Shown: in pieces, positions 1 to 7,343 of the stretch
Layout of the letters: each line of letters begins with the position of its first letter
How positions within the stretch are numbered: position 1 is the first letter of the stretch
Source: Caryophanales bacterium UBA7476
GTDB taxonomy: Bacteria; Bacillota_I; Bacilli_A; RF39; UBA660
Direction: 5' to 3'
Length of the DNA: 8,681 nt
Assembly: GCA_002477275.1 (NCBI GenBank)
Contig: DLOU01000044.1
Span: forward strand, 1-8,681
Translations under genes and position numbers: made by a program
The notes under the pieces: model-generated
Database searches by the model: none
Seen by the model: the letters and a program-made list of their open reading frames with translations, nothing else
Told to the model about the DNA's origin: nothing

Positions 1-31
1 ACTTAAATCTTTTGTTCTTTAGGAGGTAATT

Positions 32-667
32 ATGAATGAATATATGGATTCAACTTTATTAAAGAGTACTTCAACTAAGGTAGAGATTGAAGAATTATGT
101 AAAGATGCGAAAAAATATGGTTTTGCTACTGTATGTGTAAATCCTTGCTATGTTTCATTATCAAGTGAATTACTTAAGGATTCTGATGTTAAGGTTTGTA
201 CTGTAATTGGTTTTCCATTAGGTGCTAATACTACAAAGATGAAAGTTGAAGAAGCAAAAGATGCAATTAAGAATGGTGCAGATGAACTTGATATGGTTAT
301 TAATGTAGGTTTTTTAAAGGATAAAGATTATGACTATGTTAAGAATGAAATTTTGGAACTTAGAAAAGTAACTAAAGATAAAGTATTAAAAGTTATTATT
401 GAAACTTGTTATCTTGATGAAGATGAAATTATTAAAATGACTGAGATTTGTAATGAAACAGGAGTAGATTTCATTAAAACTAGTACTGGCTTTGGTACAA
501 GAGGAGCAAGCATAGAAGATATTAAAATAATTAATAAATACAAAAATGATAAATTAAAAGTAAAAGCATCAGGTGGAATAAGAACAGAGGAAGATGCTTT
601 AAAATATATAGAACTTGGTGTTAGTAGAATAGGTACTAGTAATGCTAAGAAGATGATGGAGGAATAA
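32..667 (+). CDS. deoC: Deoxyribose-phosphate aldolase (DeoC)
   Basis: This is a class I aldolase that reversibly cleaves 2-deoxy-D-ribose 5-phosphate into glyceraldehyde 3-phosphate and acetaldehyde, in cytosolic deoxynucleoside salvage. The 211-residue protein is close to the roughly 220 residues usual in Firmicutes. Visible family motifs are the N-terminal YMDSTLLK (residues 4-11), ELDMVINVG with Asp87, FIKTSTGFGTRGAS with the Schiff-base lysine Lys149, and KASGGIRT with the second catalytic lysine Lys178. Together these cover the known Asp/Lys/Lys active site, so the enzyme looks intact. The start is set by a perfect AGGAGG at 21-26, five bases before the ATG. It is the first gene of a tight operon with tyrS, which begins two bases after its stop. 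Its promoter lies outside the window. Finding deoC next to tyrS rather than with nucleoside phosphorylase genes is unusual. Confidence 0.96.
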   Translation: MNEYMDSTLLKSTSTKVEIEELCKDAKKYGFATVCVNPCYVSLSSELLKDSDVKVCTVIGFPLGANTTKMKVEEAKDAIKNGADELDMVINVGFLKDKDYDYVKNEILELRKVTKDKVLKVIIETCYLDEDEIIKMTEICNETGVDFIKTSTGFGTRGASIEDIKIINKYKNDKLKVKASGGIRTEEDALKYIELGVSRIGTSNAKKMMEE

Positions 668-669
668 TT

Positions 670-1908
670 ATGAAAAATATGACATTTTTTGAAGAATTAC
701 AATGGAGAGGGTTAGTTAAAGATATAGCTGGAGATGATTTAGAGGATAAGTTAAACAATGAGAAAATTACTTTTTATTGGGGAACAGATCCTACTGCTGA
801 TAGTCTTCATATAGGACATTACTCGAGTTTAGTCACTGCTAAAAGACTTGCTAAAGCAGGACATCATCCTATACTTTTAGTTGGTGGTGCAACTGGTTTA
901 ATAGGCGATCCAAGACCTACTTCTGAAAGGGAAATAATATCAAAAGAAGTTGTTGAAAATAACTTAGAAGGTATTAAAAAACAAGTTAAAGAAATAGTTG
1001 GAGGAGACGTTGAAGTTGTTAATAATAATGACTGGATGAAAGAGTTCTCATTTACTGATTTCTTAAGAGATGTAGGAAAGTATATTAATGTTAACTATAT
1101 GCTTGATAAAGATATTATTAGAAGAAGATTAGAGACTGGTATTACTTTTGCAGAATTTGCTTATACATTAATACAAGGTTATGATTTTTTACATTTATTT
1201 AATGAAAAAAATTGTATCTTACAAGCTGCTGGTTCTGATCAATGGGGTAATATTACTACTGGTGTTGATTTAATACGTAAAATGACTGGTAAACAAGCTT
1301 ATGGATTTACTATGCCTTTAATATTAGATGCTACTGGTAAAAAGTTTGGAAAAAGTGAAGGAAATGCTTTATGGCTTAATGAGGATAAAACTTCAAGTTA
1401 TGAATTATATCAATACTTAATTAATTCTGATGATTCTAAAGTTGAAGAATACTTAAAAGTGTTTACTTTCTTAACACCAGATGAAATTATTGATATTATG
1501 AAAGAGCATAATGAAGCGCCACATTTAAGAGTTGCTCAAAAAATACTTGCACGTGAGATAATAACTGATTTACATGGTAAAGAAAGTTTTGAAGTAGCTT
1601 TAAAAATAAGTGAATCGTTATTTAGTGGTGATATTAAAAACTTATCCATGAAAGAGATTGAACAAGCATTTAATGGTATTACTCCTTATGAAATAAGTGA
1701 AGAAAAAAATATAGTTGATTTACTTGTAGAAGCATCTATTTGCTCAAGTAAAAGAGAAGCTCGTGAATTTATCTCTAATGGATCAATTTATATAAATGGT
1801 GATAGAATAACTGACTTAGAATTTAATATTAATAAAGAAGTAGCTATAGGATCAAAATATGTAATTATAAGAAGGGGAAAGAAAAAGTATCATGTAATTT
1901 CTTTTTAG
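670..1908 (+). CDS. tyrS: Tyrosyl-tRNA synthetase (TyrS)
   Basis: This class I aminoacyl-tRNA synthetase charges tRNA-Tyr with tyrosine in the cytosol. The 412 residues match the usual bacterial length of about 400-425. The Rossmann catalytic domain (about 1-230) carries the HIGH motif at 47-50, the tyrosine-pocket segment YTLIQGYDF at 165-173, GSDQWGNI at 188-195, and the KMSKS-type loop KFGKS at 225-229. An anticodon-binding helical region follows, and the C-terminal part (about 347-412, with SICSSKREAREFI and GSIYINGDRI) is an S4 RNA-binding domain. The start is supported by GGAGG at 658-662, which lies inside the end of deoC, so the two genes are probably translationally coupled. Many Firmicutes tyrS genes have a T-box leader. 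Here there is no space for one, so tyrS expression probably follows the upstream deoC promoter. Confidence 0.97.
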   Translation: MKNMTFFEELQWRGLVKDIAGDDLEDKLNNEKITFYWGTDPTADSLHIGHYSSLVTAKRLAKAGHHPILLVGGATGLIGDPRPTSEREIISKEVVENNLEGIKKQVKEIVGGDVEVVNNNDWMKEFSFTDFLRDVGKYINVNYMLDKDIIRRRLETGITFAEFAYTLIQGYDFLHLFNEKNCILQAAGSDQWGNITTGVDLIRKMTGKQAYGFTMPLILDATGKKFGKSEGNALWLNEDKTSSYELYQYLINSDDSKVEEYLKVFTFLTPDEIIDIMKEHNEAPHLRVAQKILAREIITDLHGKESFEVALKISESLFSGDIKNLSMKEIEQAFNGITPYEISEEKNIVDLLVEASICSSKREAREFISNGSIYINGDRITDLEFNINKEVAIGSKYVIIRRGKKKYHVISF

Positions 1909-1915
1909 GTGGGAT

Positions 1916-2455
1916 ATGACTACTGTATATTTAGTTAGACATTCTGAAACTGATTTTAACAGACAAGGAATAATTCAATCTTCTAAAAATACTCATTTAA
2001 ATACAAATGGAGTTAATAAAGTAAAAGTTTTAAGGGAAACAATAGTTTCGTTAGGTTGTGATATATGTTATACCTCACCACTTTTTAGAGCTTTAGAGAC
2101 TGCGTTTGGATTAGTTGCTGATAAATGTCTTATTGTTAATGATAATAGATTATTAGATAGGGATATGGGTGAATACGAAGGTACTCCTTCAAAAGATTTT
2201 GATCATGAAAAATATTGGGATTATAGTTTAGATTCTGGTGATAAAGGAGTAGAAAAACTTAGTCATATTTATGATAGGTGTAAAGAATTTTTAGACGAAG
2301 TATTAGAGAAGAATAAAGGTAAAAAAATATTAATAGTTTCTCATAATGGACCTATTAGAATGATGCATCATATTCTTCATAATACGGATTTAAAGAAAGA
2401 AAAACTAAGATTTGATGTTCCAAATTGTTATTTTGAAAAGATTGATATCGAGTAA
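1916..2455 (+). CDS. Histidine phosphatase superfamily protein (phosphoglycerate-mutase-like)
   Basis: This is a small (179 residues) cytosolic member of histidine phosphatase branch 1, the family of cofactor-dependent phosphoglycerate mutase, PhoE and CobC. The catalytic core is visible: the YLVRHSETDFN motif with the phospho-accepting His9 and Arg8, SPLFRALET with Arg58, and VSHNG with the second His143. At the position of the usual proton-donor Glu (family pattern E-x-x-x-G) the sequence is DRDMGEYEG, so Asp81 sits where Glu is normal, with Glu86 nearby. The start uses AGGTGGG at 1907-1913, which overlaps the tyrS stop and has a very short spacer, so translation may depend on coupling to tyrS. 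It is the last gene of the operon and its final codons lie in the terminator stem. The substrate cannot be told; a sugar or nucleotide phosphatase is as likely as a mutase, and the short length argues against a glycolytic mutase. Confidence 0.88.
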   Translation: MTTVYLVRHSETDFNRQGIIQSSKNTHLNTNGVNKVKVLRETIVSLGCDICYTSPLFRALETAFGLVADKCLIVNDNRLLDRDMGEYEGTPSKDFDHEKYWDYSLDSGDKGVEKLSHIYDRCKEFLDEVLEKNKGKKILIVSHNGPIRMMHHILHNTDLKKEKLRFDVPNCYFEKIDIE

Positions 2456-2475
2456 AATCAATCTTTTTTCTTTTT
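2436..2475 (+). terminator. Rho-independent terminator of the deoC-tyrS-phosphatase operon
   Basis: An 11-base-pair stem forms between 2436-2446 (AAAAGATTGAT) and 2457-2467 (ATCAATCTTTT), with a 10-base loop that contains the phosphatase stop codon (2453-2455). A T-rich run follows (2464-2469, one C, then 2471-2475). The left arm is made of the last codons of the phosphatase gene, so coding and termination signals overlap. Confidence 0.85.
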
Positions 2476-2486
2476 GCAACCGAAAG

Positions 2487-2518
2487 TTGATAGTTTTTTT
2501 TATTTAAAATAGTATAAT
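2487..2518 (+). promoter_or_regulatory. Possible promoter of the ABC transporter operon
   Basis: A perfect TATAAT lies at 2513-2518, upstream of the transporter operon and after the previous terminator. The best -35 candidate is TTGATA at 2487-2492, but the spacer would be 20 bases, longer than the ideal 17. No extended -10 TG is present. A second TATAAT at 2545-2550 has no good -35. A small hairpin (GTTTC at 2526-2530 with GAGAC at 2534-2538) lies in the presumed leader. A promoter is expected in this gap, but the exact boxes are uncertain. Confidence 0.45.
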
Positions 2519-2572
2519 TAGTTTAGTTTCTTTGAGACGAGTTATATAATAATTATTGTAGAGAGGTGTATT

Positions 2573-4789
2573 ATGGATTTAATTAGATTAAAAAGAGTAT
2601 CTAAATATTACTATAATAAAAGCAGTATTAGTAGTGGTTTTGAAAAAGTAAACCTTAATTTAAATATAGGAGAATTTGTAGTTTTAACTGGTGAGTCTGG
2701 AAGTGGTAAATCTACTTTACTTAATGTTATTTCCGGTCTGGATTCTTATGAAGATGGAGAAATGTATATTAATGGAGAAGAAACATCTCATTATAGTGAA
2801 GAAGACTTAGAACAATATAGAAGAAAGTATATAGGAAATATTTTCCAAAACTTTAACTTAGTAAATAGTTATACAGTATTCCAAAATGTTGAACTTGTTT
2901 TGCTACTTAATGGATATAAGAAAAAAGAAGTTAGACAAAAAGTACTTGATGTAATTAATATGGTTGGACTTACAAAATATAAAAATACTAAAGCTAGTAA
3001 ATTATCAGGTGGTCAAAAACAGAGAGTAGCTATTGCAAGAGCTCTTGTTAAAGAAACACCAATAATAGTTGCTGATGAGCCAACTGGTAATCTTGATGTA
3101 AAAAGTGCTAAAGGTATTATGAAACTTCTTTCAGAAATATCTAAAGAAAGACTTGTGGTAATAGTTACTCATAACTATGAACAAGTAGAAGAATATGCAA
3201 CACGTAAAATTACCATGAGTGATGGTAAGATCATTGAAGATAAAGTATTAAAAGAAACTAAGAAAGATCAAATAAAAGCAATAGAATATAAAAATATTAC
3301 TTTTATGAATAAACTTCTATTAGGACTTAGAAATACATTTAATATTAAAACTAAATTTATTCTTTTAACACTTGTATATTTCTTTTTAACATTATTAGTA
3401 TTTTCAAGTTATTCATCTATTAGAAAGATGGACTTTGATTCATCTAATGATGGAACAAATTCATACTTTACTAATGCTAGTGCTGATAGAATAGTTATAA
3501 ATAAAAATGATAAAAGTCAGTTTACTGATGAAGATTACAACAAAATAAATAATCTTTCTAATATAAAATCTATTTCTAAAGATGATTTATTTTCAGATAT
3601 TTCAGTTAATTTAAGTAGTGATTATCTTGGAATGTCAGGGGCTGTTTCATCTATTCCTAGTGATTTAAAAATATCTAAAGGGCGACTTCCTGAAAATGAT
3701 GATGAAATAGTTTTAAAAGTTAATTCATCTAATTATATTGTAGAAGATGAAGATATATTTAAATATAGTTTTACTATGGAAGACTATGATGGTAATTTGA
3801 TTAAGAGAAATTTAAAAGTAGTTGGTTTTGTTTATGATGATAAACTTCAATATTATGACTATGGTATTTATGCATCAGACAGTGTTTTAGATATAGCTAG
3901 AAAAAATAATAATATTAAGTATAGTTCTGTATCATTAACTGTAAATAATAAGACTTATAAAAATACATCAACAACTCTTCCTTTTAGAGTTCTTCCAAAT
4001 CAATATGCAGAAGATGGTAAAGCAATAATTACTGAAAACTTTAATAGTTTTTGCCCTAAAGAAAAGTGTTATGGTAATAATTTTCATATATATTTAAAAA
4101 ATACATACTATGATGCTAGTTTAGATGTAGTTCCAACAATGGTTACATATAAAAATATATTTAATAAATATACAGGTCTTCCTAAAGAAGAATATGAAAA
4201 TTATCAATATACAATTTTAATATCTGAAGGAGATTACAATAGATTATTTGTTACTAAACCATATCAAGCAAGTGTATTTGTAAAAGATATTAATGATCTA
4301 TATAATACAGCTGATGAGTTAAAGAATTTAGGATTTAATACATATATAATCAAAGATATGATGCTTTCTCCTATGGGAGACTTTGCTGGAGTAATAAGAA
4401 TTTTAAAAGTTATATCATTCATTATTTCAATAATTGTTTTATTCTTCATATCATATTTCATTATAAGAATAGTATTAAAATCTAGAAATGTTTACTATTC
4501 AATAATAAGAATACTTGGATCTACTAGAAGAGTTTCTAAACATTTACTTATGCTTGAATTATTTAATGATATAACAATTAGTTTTTCATGCTTTATTATT
4601 CTTATAGTTTTATGTAATAAAAATATTATAAAAGTTTCATTTATAAAGAGTTTAATAGGATATTTTGAATTAAAAGATTATATATTAGTTTATTTAATAC
4701 TTGCTGTAATGTCTATTCTTATTGCTTCTAGGTATTCTAGAAAATTATTTAAAGCATCAGCACTTGAAACATATAGAGAGGAGATATAA
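2573..4789 (+). CDS. MacB-like ABC transporter, fused ATPase and FtsX-type permease (first of pair)
   Basis: This 738-residue membrane protein joins an ATP-binding domain and a permease in one chain. The nucleotide-binding domain (about 1-225) has Walker A GESGSGKST (40-48), Q-loop Gln92, signature LSGGQKQR (144-151), Walker B IIVADEPT with Asp168/Glu169, D-loop GNLD and H-loop His200, so it should hydrolyse ATP. Hydrophobic segments at about 262-280, 606-632, 664-682 and 701-720 give the four-helix MacB topology, with a large extracytoplasmic domain at about 281-605. That domain contains a KGRLPENDDEIVL motif (369-381), LKVVGFV (414-420) and a possible disulfide pair Cys494/Cys499. The segment after helix 2 (SIIRILGSTRRV) matches the FtsX-type cytoplasmic motif. 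The start has AGAGG at 2562-2566. The next gene starts one base after its stop, so the two products are probably partners. By family, such proteins move peptides, lipids or antibiotics, or act mechanically on envelope substrates. No substrate can be assigned. Confidence 0.9.
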   Translation: MDLIRLKRVSKYYYNKSSISSGFEKVNLNLNIGEFVVLTGESGSGKSTLLNVISGLDSYEDGEMYINGEETSHYSEEDLEQYRRKYIGNIFQNFNLVNSYTVFQNVELVLLLNGYKKKEVRQKVLDVINMVGLTKYKNTKASKLSGGQKQRVAIARALVKETPIIVADEPTGNLDVKSAKGIMKLLSEISKERLVVIVTHNYEQVEEYATRKITMSDGKIIEDKVLKETKKDQIKAIEYKNITFMNKLLLGLRNTFNIKTKFILLTLVYFFLTLLVFSSYSSIRKMDFDSSNDGTNSYFTNASADRIVINKNDKSQFTDEDYNKINNLSNIKSISKDDLFSDISVNLSSDYLGMSGAVSSIPSDLKISKGRLPENDDEIVLKVNSSNYIVEDEDIFKYSFTMEDYDGNLIKRNLKVVGFVYDDKLQYYDYGIYASDSVLDIARKNNNIKYSSVSLTVNNKTYKNTSTTLPFRVLPNQYAEDGKAIITENFNSFCPKEKCYGNNFHIYLKNTYYDASLDVVPTMVTYKNIFNKYTGLPKEEYENYQYTILISEGDYNRLFVTKPYQASVFVKDINDLYNTADELKNLGFNTYIIKDMMLSPMGDFAGVIRILKVISFIISIIVLFFISYFIIRIVLKSRNVYYSIIRILGSTRRVSKHLLMLELFNDITISFSCFIILIVLCNKNIIKVSFIKSLIGYFELKDYILVYLILAVMSILIASRYSRKLFKASALETYREEI

Positions 4790-4790
4790 T

Positions 4791-7199
4791 ATGATAAAAT
4801 TAGAAAATGTTAATAAATATTACAACAGATTTAAAAGAAATCAAATTCATGTTATAGATAATACTTCTCTTACTTTGGATGATACAGGACTAGTTGCTTT
4901 CTTAGGTGAATCTGGTTGTGGAAAGACAACACTTTTGAATGCTATAGGTGGACTTAATAGAATTAATAGTGGAAAAATTTATATTAATGGAAAAAGACTT
5001 CCAAGAATGTCTTGTTATAAAAAGGATAAGATAAGAACACTTAATATTGGTTATATATTTCAAGACTATAATTTGATAAATGATATGAGTGTATTTGATA
5101 ATGTTGCTTTATCACTTAAAATGATTGGAATTAAAAATAAATCAGAAATTAAAAGAAGAGTAGAATATGTACTACAAAAAGTAGATATGTATCGTTTTAG
5201 AAATAGAATGGCTGGAGCTCTTTCTGGTGGTCAAAGACAAAGAGTAGGTATTGCTAGAGCAATAGTTAAAAATCCATCAGTTATTATAGCTGATGAACCA
5301 ACAGGAAATCTTGATAGTAAAAATACTATTGAAATTATGAATATTATAAAAGCTATTTCTAAAGAAAGACTAGTTATACTCGTAACACATGAAAAGAATT
5401 TAGCTAAGTTCTATGCATCTAAAATAGTTAATTTAGAAGATGGAAAGATAATAAATATAATTGAAGATAATAAAGAAGATGAACTTGATTATAGAATGGA
5501 TAATAAGATTTATCTAAAAGACTTTGAAAATCATCAAAATATTAAAGATAAAAATTATGATATTGATGTATATTCAAATACAAAAGAAAAAGTAAAATTA
5601 GATGTAATAGTTAGAAATGGAAATATTTATATTAGAAGTAAGAATAGTGATAGAATTGAAGTTATTGATGAAGATTCTTCTATAGAAGTAGTTAATGATA
5701 CTTACAAGAAGATTACTGAAGAAGATTATTTACAAAGTGATTTTGATTTATCAGAGCTTTCAAATAATACTAAACTTAGATATACTTCTATATATAATCC
5801 ATTTAATATGATAAAAGATGGTTTTAATAGAGTATTAAATTATAAGTTAATGAAGAAAATTTTATTATTAGGATTTTTAGCGTCAAGTATGTTTATTGTA
5901 TATTCTATTAGTAATATTTTAGCTGTTACTGAAGTTAAAGATAAAGACTTTGTATTTGTAAATAAAGACTATGTATTTGTTAATACTAACGGTAATGATA
6001 AATATAATTATCTAAAAAATTATGAAGGAATTGAGTATGTATTACCTGGAAATTCAAGAATTGAATTTGAAGTAAAGAAAGATGAACTTTATCAATTTAG
6101 GAATCTTTATGGTTCATTAAAATTGTCAGTTTCATCAACTTCTATGATTGAAGAAAAAGATTTAGTAGCTGGAAATTTACCAACTAATAATAATGAGGTT
6201 GTTCTTGATAAATTGGTTTTTGAAAGAAATTATAAATCTTCTGAAGAATTTATTTTTAAATTAATAGGAGTTAATAGTTATGAAGAATTAGTTGGTCTTA
6301 ATCTTAAACTTAATGATTTAGAGTATAAAGTAGTTGGTGTTGTTGATAGAAATAGTCCATCTTTATATGTTAATCAAGATGAGTTTCAAAAAATATTATT
6401 TAATGATACTTTGAAGAAAAATGAGGAAAATGATAGTTCTTTATATAAATTATATGAAGGCGCTAATATTGAACTTAAAAAAGGAAATTATCCAGTAAAT
6501 GATTATGAAGTATTAGTTAATATTGATCATCAAGATGAAATGCCATTAAATAAAGAAATAAGTGAAAAAATAAATAATACAAAATTAAAAGTAGTTGGTT
6601 ATTATTATAGTAATTATGAAGATGATTCTTATTATGTTAATAGTAATATGATTAATTATTTAATACTTAAGAGTCATAAAGGATTTACTATTTATTCCAA
6701 AGATAAAAACAAAATAATAGATAAATTAGTTAGTGATAAATATAATGCACAAGATGTTTATAAAATGCATAGAGATGAATATATAAATACTAATAAGACT
6801 TCTGTTAAAAATTCACTTATTATTTCTGGTATCTTATTAATAATATCATTTGTAGAGATATTCTTTATGATTAGAGCTTCATTCTTAACAAAAGTAAAAG
6901 AAATTGGTATAAAAAGAGCTATAGGTATTAAACGTTTAGATATTTATAAAATGTTTATGGGTGAAATACTTGTAATTACTACTATTACTGGTGTACCTGG
7001 TGTTATAATTATGTCTTCAATATTAAAAGAGGTATCAAAGATTAGTTTTATAGGGTCACAATACGTTATAAATAGTAAAGTAATTATTTTAAGTTTTGCT
7101 TTAATATATGGTCTTAATTTATTAATTGGATTACTTCCTGTTACAAATTTATTAAGAAAAGATGCTGCTGATATATTATCACGTACTGATGTAGATTAG
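4791..7199 (+). CDS. MacB-like ABC transporter, fused ATPase and FtsX-type permease (second of pair)
   Basis: This 802-residue partner of the preceding transporter starts at 4791, where GAGGAG (4778-4783) has a seven-base spacer. The in-frame ATG at 4722 would add 23 residues overlapping the upstream gene and has no such site. The ATPase domain (about 1-225) has Walker A GESGCGKTT (39-47), Gln91, LSGGQRQR (144-151), VIIADEPT with Asp168/Glu169, and His200; all key residues are present. Before the first membrane helix (about 355-377) there is a charged, partly beta-like cytoplasmic region at about 228-350, longer than in the first gene. The extracellular domain (about 378-672) is followed by helices near 673-695, 722-745 and 763-785. 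KVKEIGIKRAIGIKR (701-715) is the classic FtsX-type motif. A GNxPxNxxEV...VVG...YVN pattern occurs twice (461-528 and 565-617). Two intact ATPases and eight helices in total suggest a heterodimeric MacB-type machine. Substrate unknown. Confidence 0.9.
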   Translation: MIKLENVNKYYNRFKRNQIHVIDNTSLTLDDTGLVAFLGESGCGKTTLLNAIGGLNRINSGKIYINGKRLPRMSCYKKDKIRTLNIGYIFQDYNLINDMSVFDNVALSLKMIGIKNKSEIKRRVEYVLQKVDMYRFRNRMAGALSGGQRQRVGIARAIVKNPSVIIADEPTGNLDSKNTIEIMNIIKAISKERLVILVTHEKNLAKFYASKIVNLEDGKIINIIEDNKEDELDYRMDNKIYLKDFENHQNIKDKNYDIDVYSNTKEKVKLDVIVRNGNIYIRSKNSDRIEVIDEDSSIEVVNDTYKKITEEDYLQSDFDLSELSNNTKLRYTSIYNPFNMIKDGFNRVLNYKLMKKILLLGFLASSMFIVYSISNILAVTEVKDKDFVFVNKDYVFVNTNGNDKYNYLKNYEGIEYVLPGNSRIEFEVKKDELYQFRNLYGSLKLSVSSTSMIEEKDLVAGNLPTNNNEVVLDKLVFERNYKSSEEFIFKLIGVNSYEELVGLNLKLNDLEYKVVGVVDRNSPSLYVNQDEFQKILFNDTLKKNEENDSSLYKLYEGANIELKKGNYPVNDYEVLVNIDHQDEMPLNKEISEKINNTKLKVVGYYYSNYEDDSYYVNSNMINYLILKSHKGFTIYSKDKNKIIDKLVSDKYNAQDVYKMHRDEYINTNKTSVKNSLIISGILLIISFVEIFFMIRASFLTKVKEIGIKRAIGIKRLDIYKMFMGEILVITTITGVPGVIIMSSILKEVSKISFIGSQYVINSKVIILSFALIYGLNLLIGLLPVTNLLRKDAADILSRTDVD

Positions 7200-7202
7200 T
7201 AT

Positions 7203-7231
7203 TTGACATAAAAATATTTTAGTGTTAATAT
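7203..7231 (+). promoter_or_regulatory. Promoter upstream of the leu leader region
   Basis: A perfect -35 TTGACA (7203-7208) and a 17-base spacer lead to TAATAT (7226-7231), which is preceded by TG at 7223-7224 as in extended -10 promoters. It begins four bases after the stop of the second transporter gene. Transcription should start near 7238. It is the only convincing promoter between the transporter operon and leuA, so it probably drives the leuA leader. Confidence 0.7.
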
Positions 7232-7237
7232 TTATTT

Positions 7238-7293
7238 GTGAGTTCAAGTATGGAATTTTTCCTAGCCTTGAAGGGGTAAAACCTACACGTTTT
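7238..7293 (+). promoter_or_regulatory. Unidentified structured 5' leader or small RNA
   Basis: This segment lies between the predicted transcription start and the first intrinsic terminator. It can fold into a hairpin with outer arms TTCAAG (7243-7248) and CTTGAA (7267-7272) and inner arms GGAA (7252-7255) and TTCC (7259-7262). A possible small element GGT/ACC (7275-7277 with 7281-7283) and a 12-base palindrome CGTTTTAAAACG (7288-7299) follow. With the terminator it would make an RNA of about 90 bases. I do not recognise it as a known riboswitch, T-box, 6S or SRP RNA. It could be a small RNA, a riboswitch-like element or simply a leader. Confidence 0.4.
7250..7279 (+). CDS. Possible nine-residue leader peptide (low confidence)
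   Basis: An ATG at 7250 opens a short frame encoding MEFFLALKG, ending with TAA at 7277-7279. It lies on the presumed leuA leader RNA, just before the first intrinsic terminator, and has Phe-Phe-Leu and a second Leu. The upstream GTGAG (7238-7242) is a poor ribosome binding site, and the frame lies inside the predicted hairpin. No alternative hairpin that its translation could switch was found. It may be chance. Confidence 0.15.
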   Translation: MEFFLALKG

Positions 7294-7330
7294 AAAACGA
7301 AGTCACCTATTTGGGACTTCGTTTTTCTTT
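7294..7330 (+). terminator. Strong intrinsic terminator before the leucine leader peptide
   Basis: AAAACGAAGTC (7294-7304) pairs with GACTTCGTTTT (7315-7325). Inside this, CC (7306-7307) pairs with GG (7313-7314) after one bulged A, closing a five-base loop, and a T-rich run extends to 7330. It may end transporter-operon transcripts. It also lies downstream of the 7203 promoter, so any transcript reaching leuA from there must read through it. Confidence 0.85.
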
Positions 7331-7331
7331 T

Positions 7332-7338
7332 AAAGGAG
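7332..7338 (+). promoter_or_regulatory. Ribosome binding site of the leucine leader peptide
   Basis: AAAGGAG at 7332-7338 sits five bases before the ATG at 7344. This is an excellent Shine-Dalgarno site. It is the main evidence that the tiny downstream frame is really translated, and it starts directly after the T-run of the preceding terminator. Confidence 0.8.
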
Positions 7339-7343
7339 TTAAT

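Noticed and set aside
670..2455. A Mycoplasma-type genetic code with TGA as Trp
   Set aside because: The Trp codons in TyrS and the phosphatase are all TGG, and the genes are full length under the standard code with no in-frame TGA.
2476..2501. Second terminator (CAAC/GTTG hairpin followed by T-run)
   Set aside because: The stem has only four pairs at 2477-2480 and 2486-2489 and is separated from the T-run by four bases. The stronger hairpin just upstream is sufficient.
4264..4461. A 65-codon open frame on the - strand
   Set aside because: It lies wholly inside the first transporter gene, has no ribosome binding site or recognisable domain, and looks like an antisense shadow of low-complexity AT-rich coding sequence.
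4722..4790. Upstream start giving an 825-residue second transporter
   Set aside because: It overlaps the first transporter gene by 68 bases, has no Shine-Dalgarno site, and adds residues before the normal MIKLENVNKYY start of the ATPase domain.
7212..7233. AT-only inverted repeat (AAATATT ... AATATTT) as terminator or operator
   Set aside because: It overlaps the promoter spacer and -10 box, contains no G-C pair and has no useful T-run. Such repeats are expected by chance at this base composition.
7238..7330. A T-box riboswitch for leuA
   Set aside because: The segment is too short for stem I with a specifier loop, and AGGGGTAAAACC only loosely resembles the T-box GGGTGGNACC sequence. The leucine leader peptide explains regulation better.
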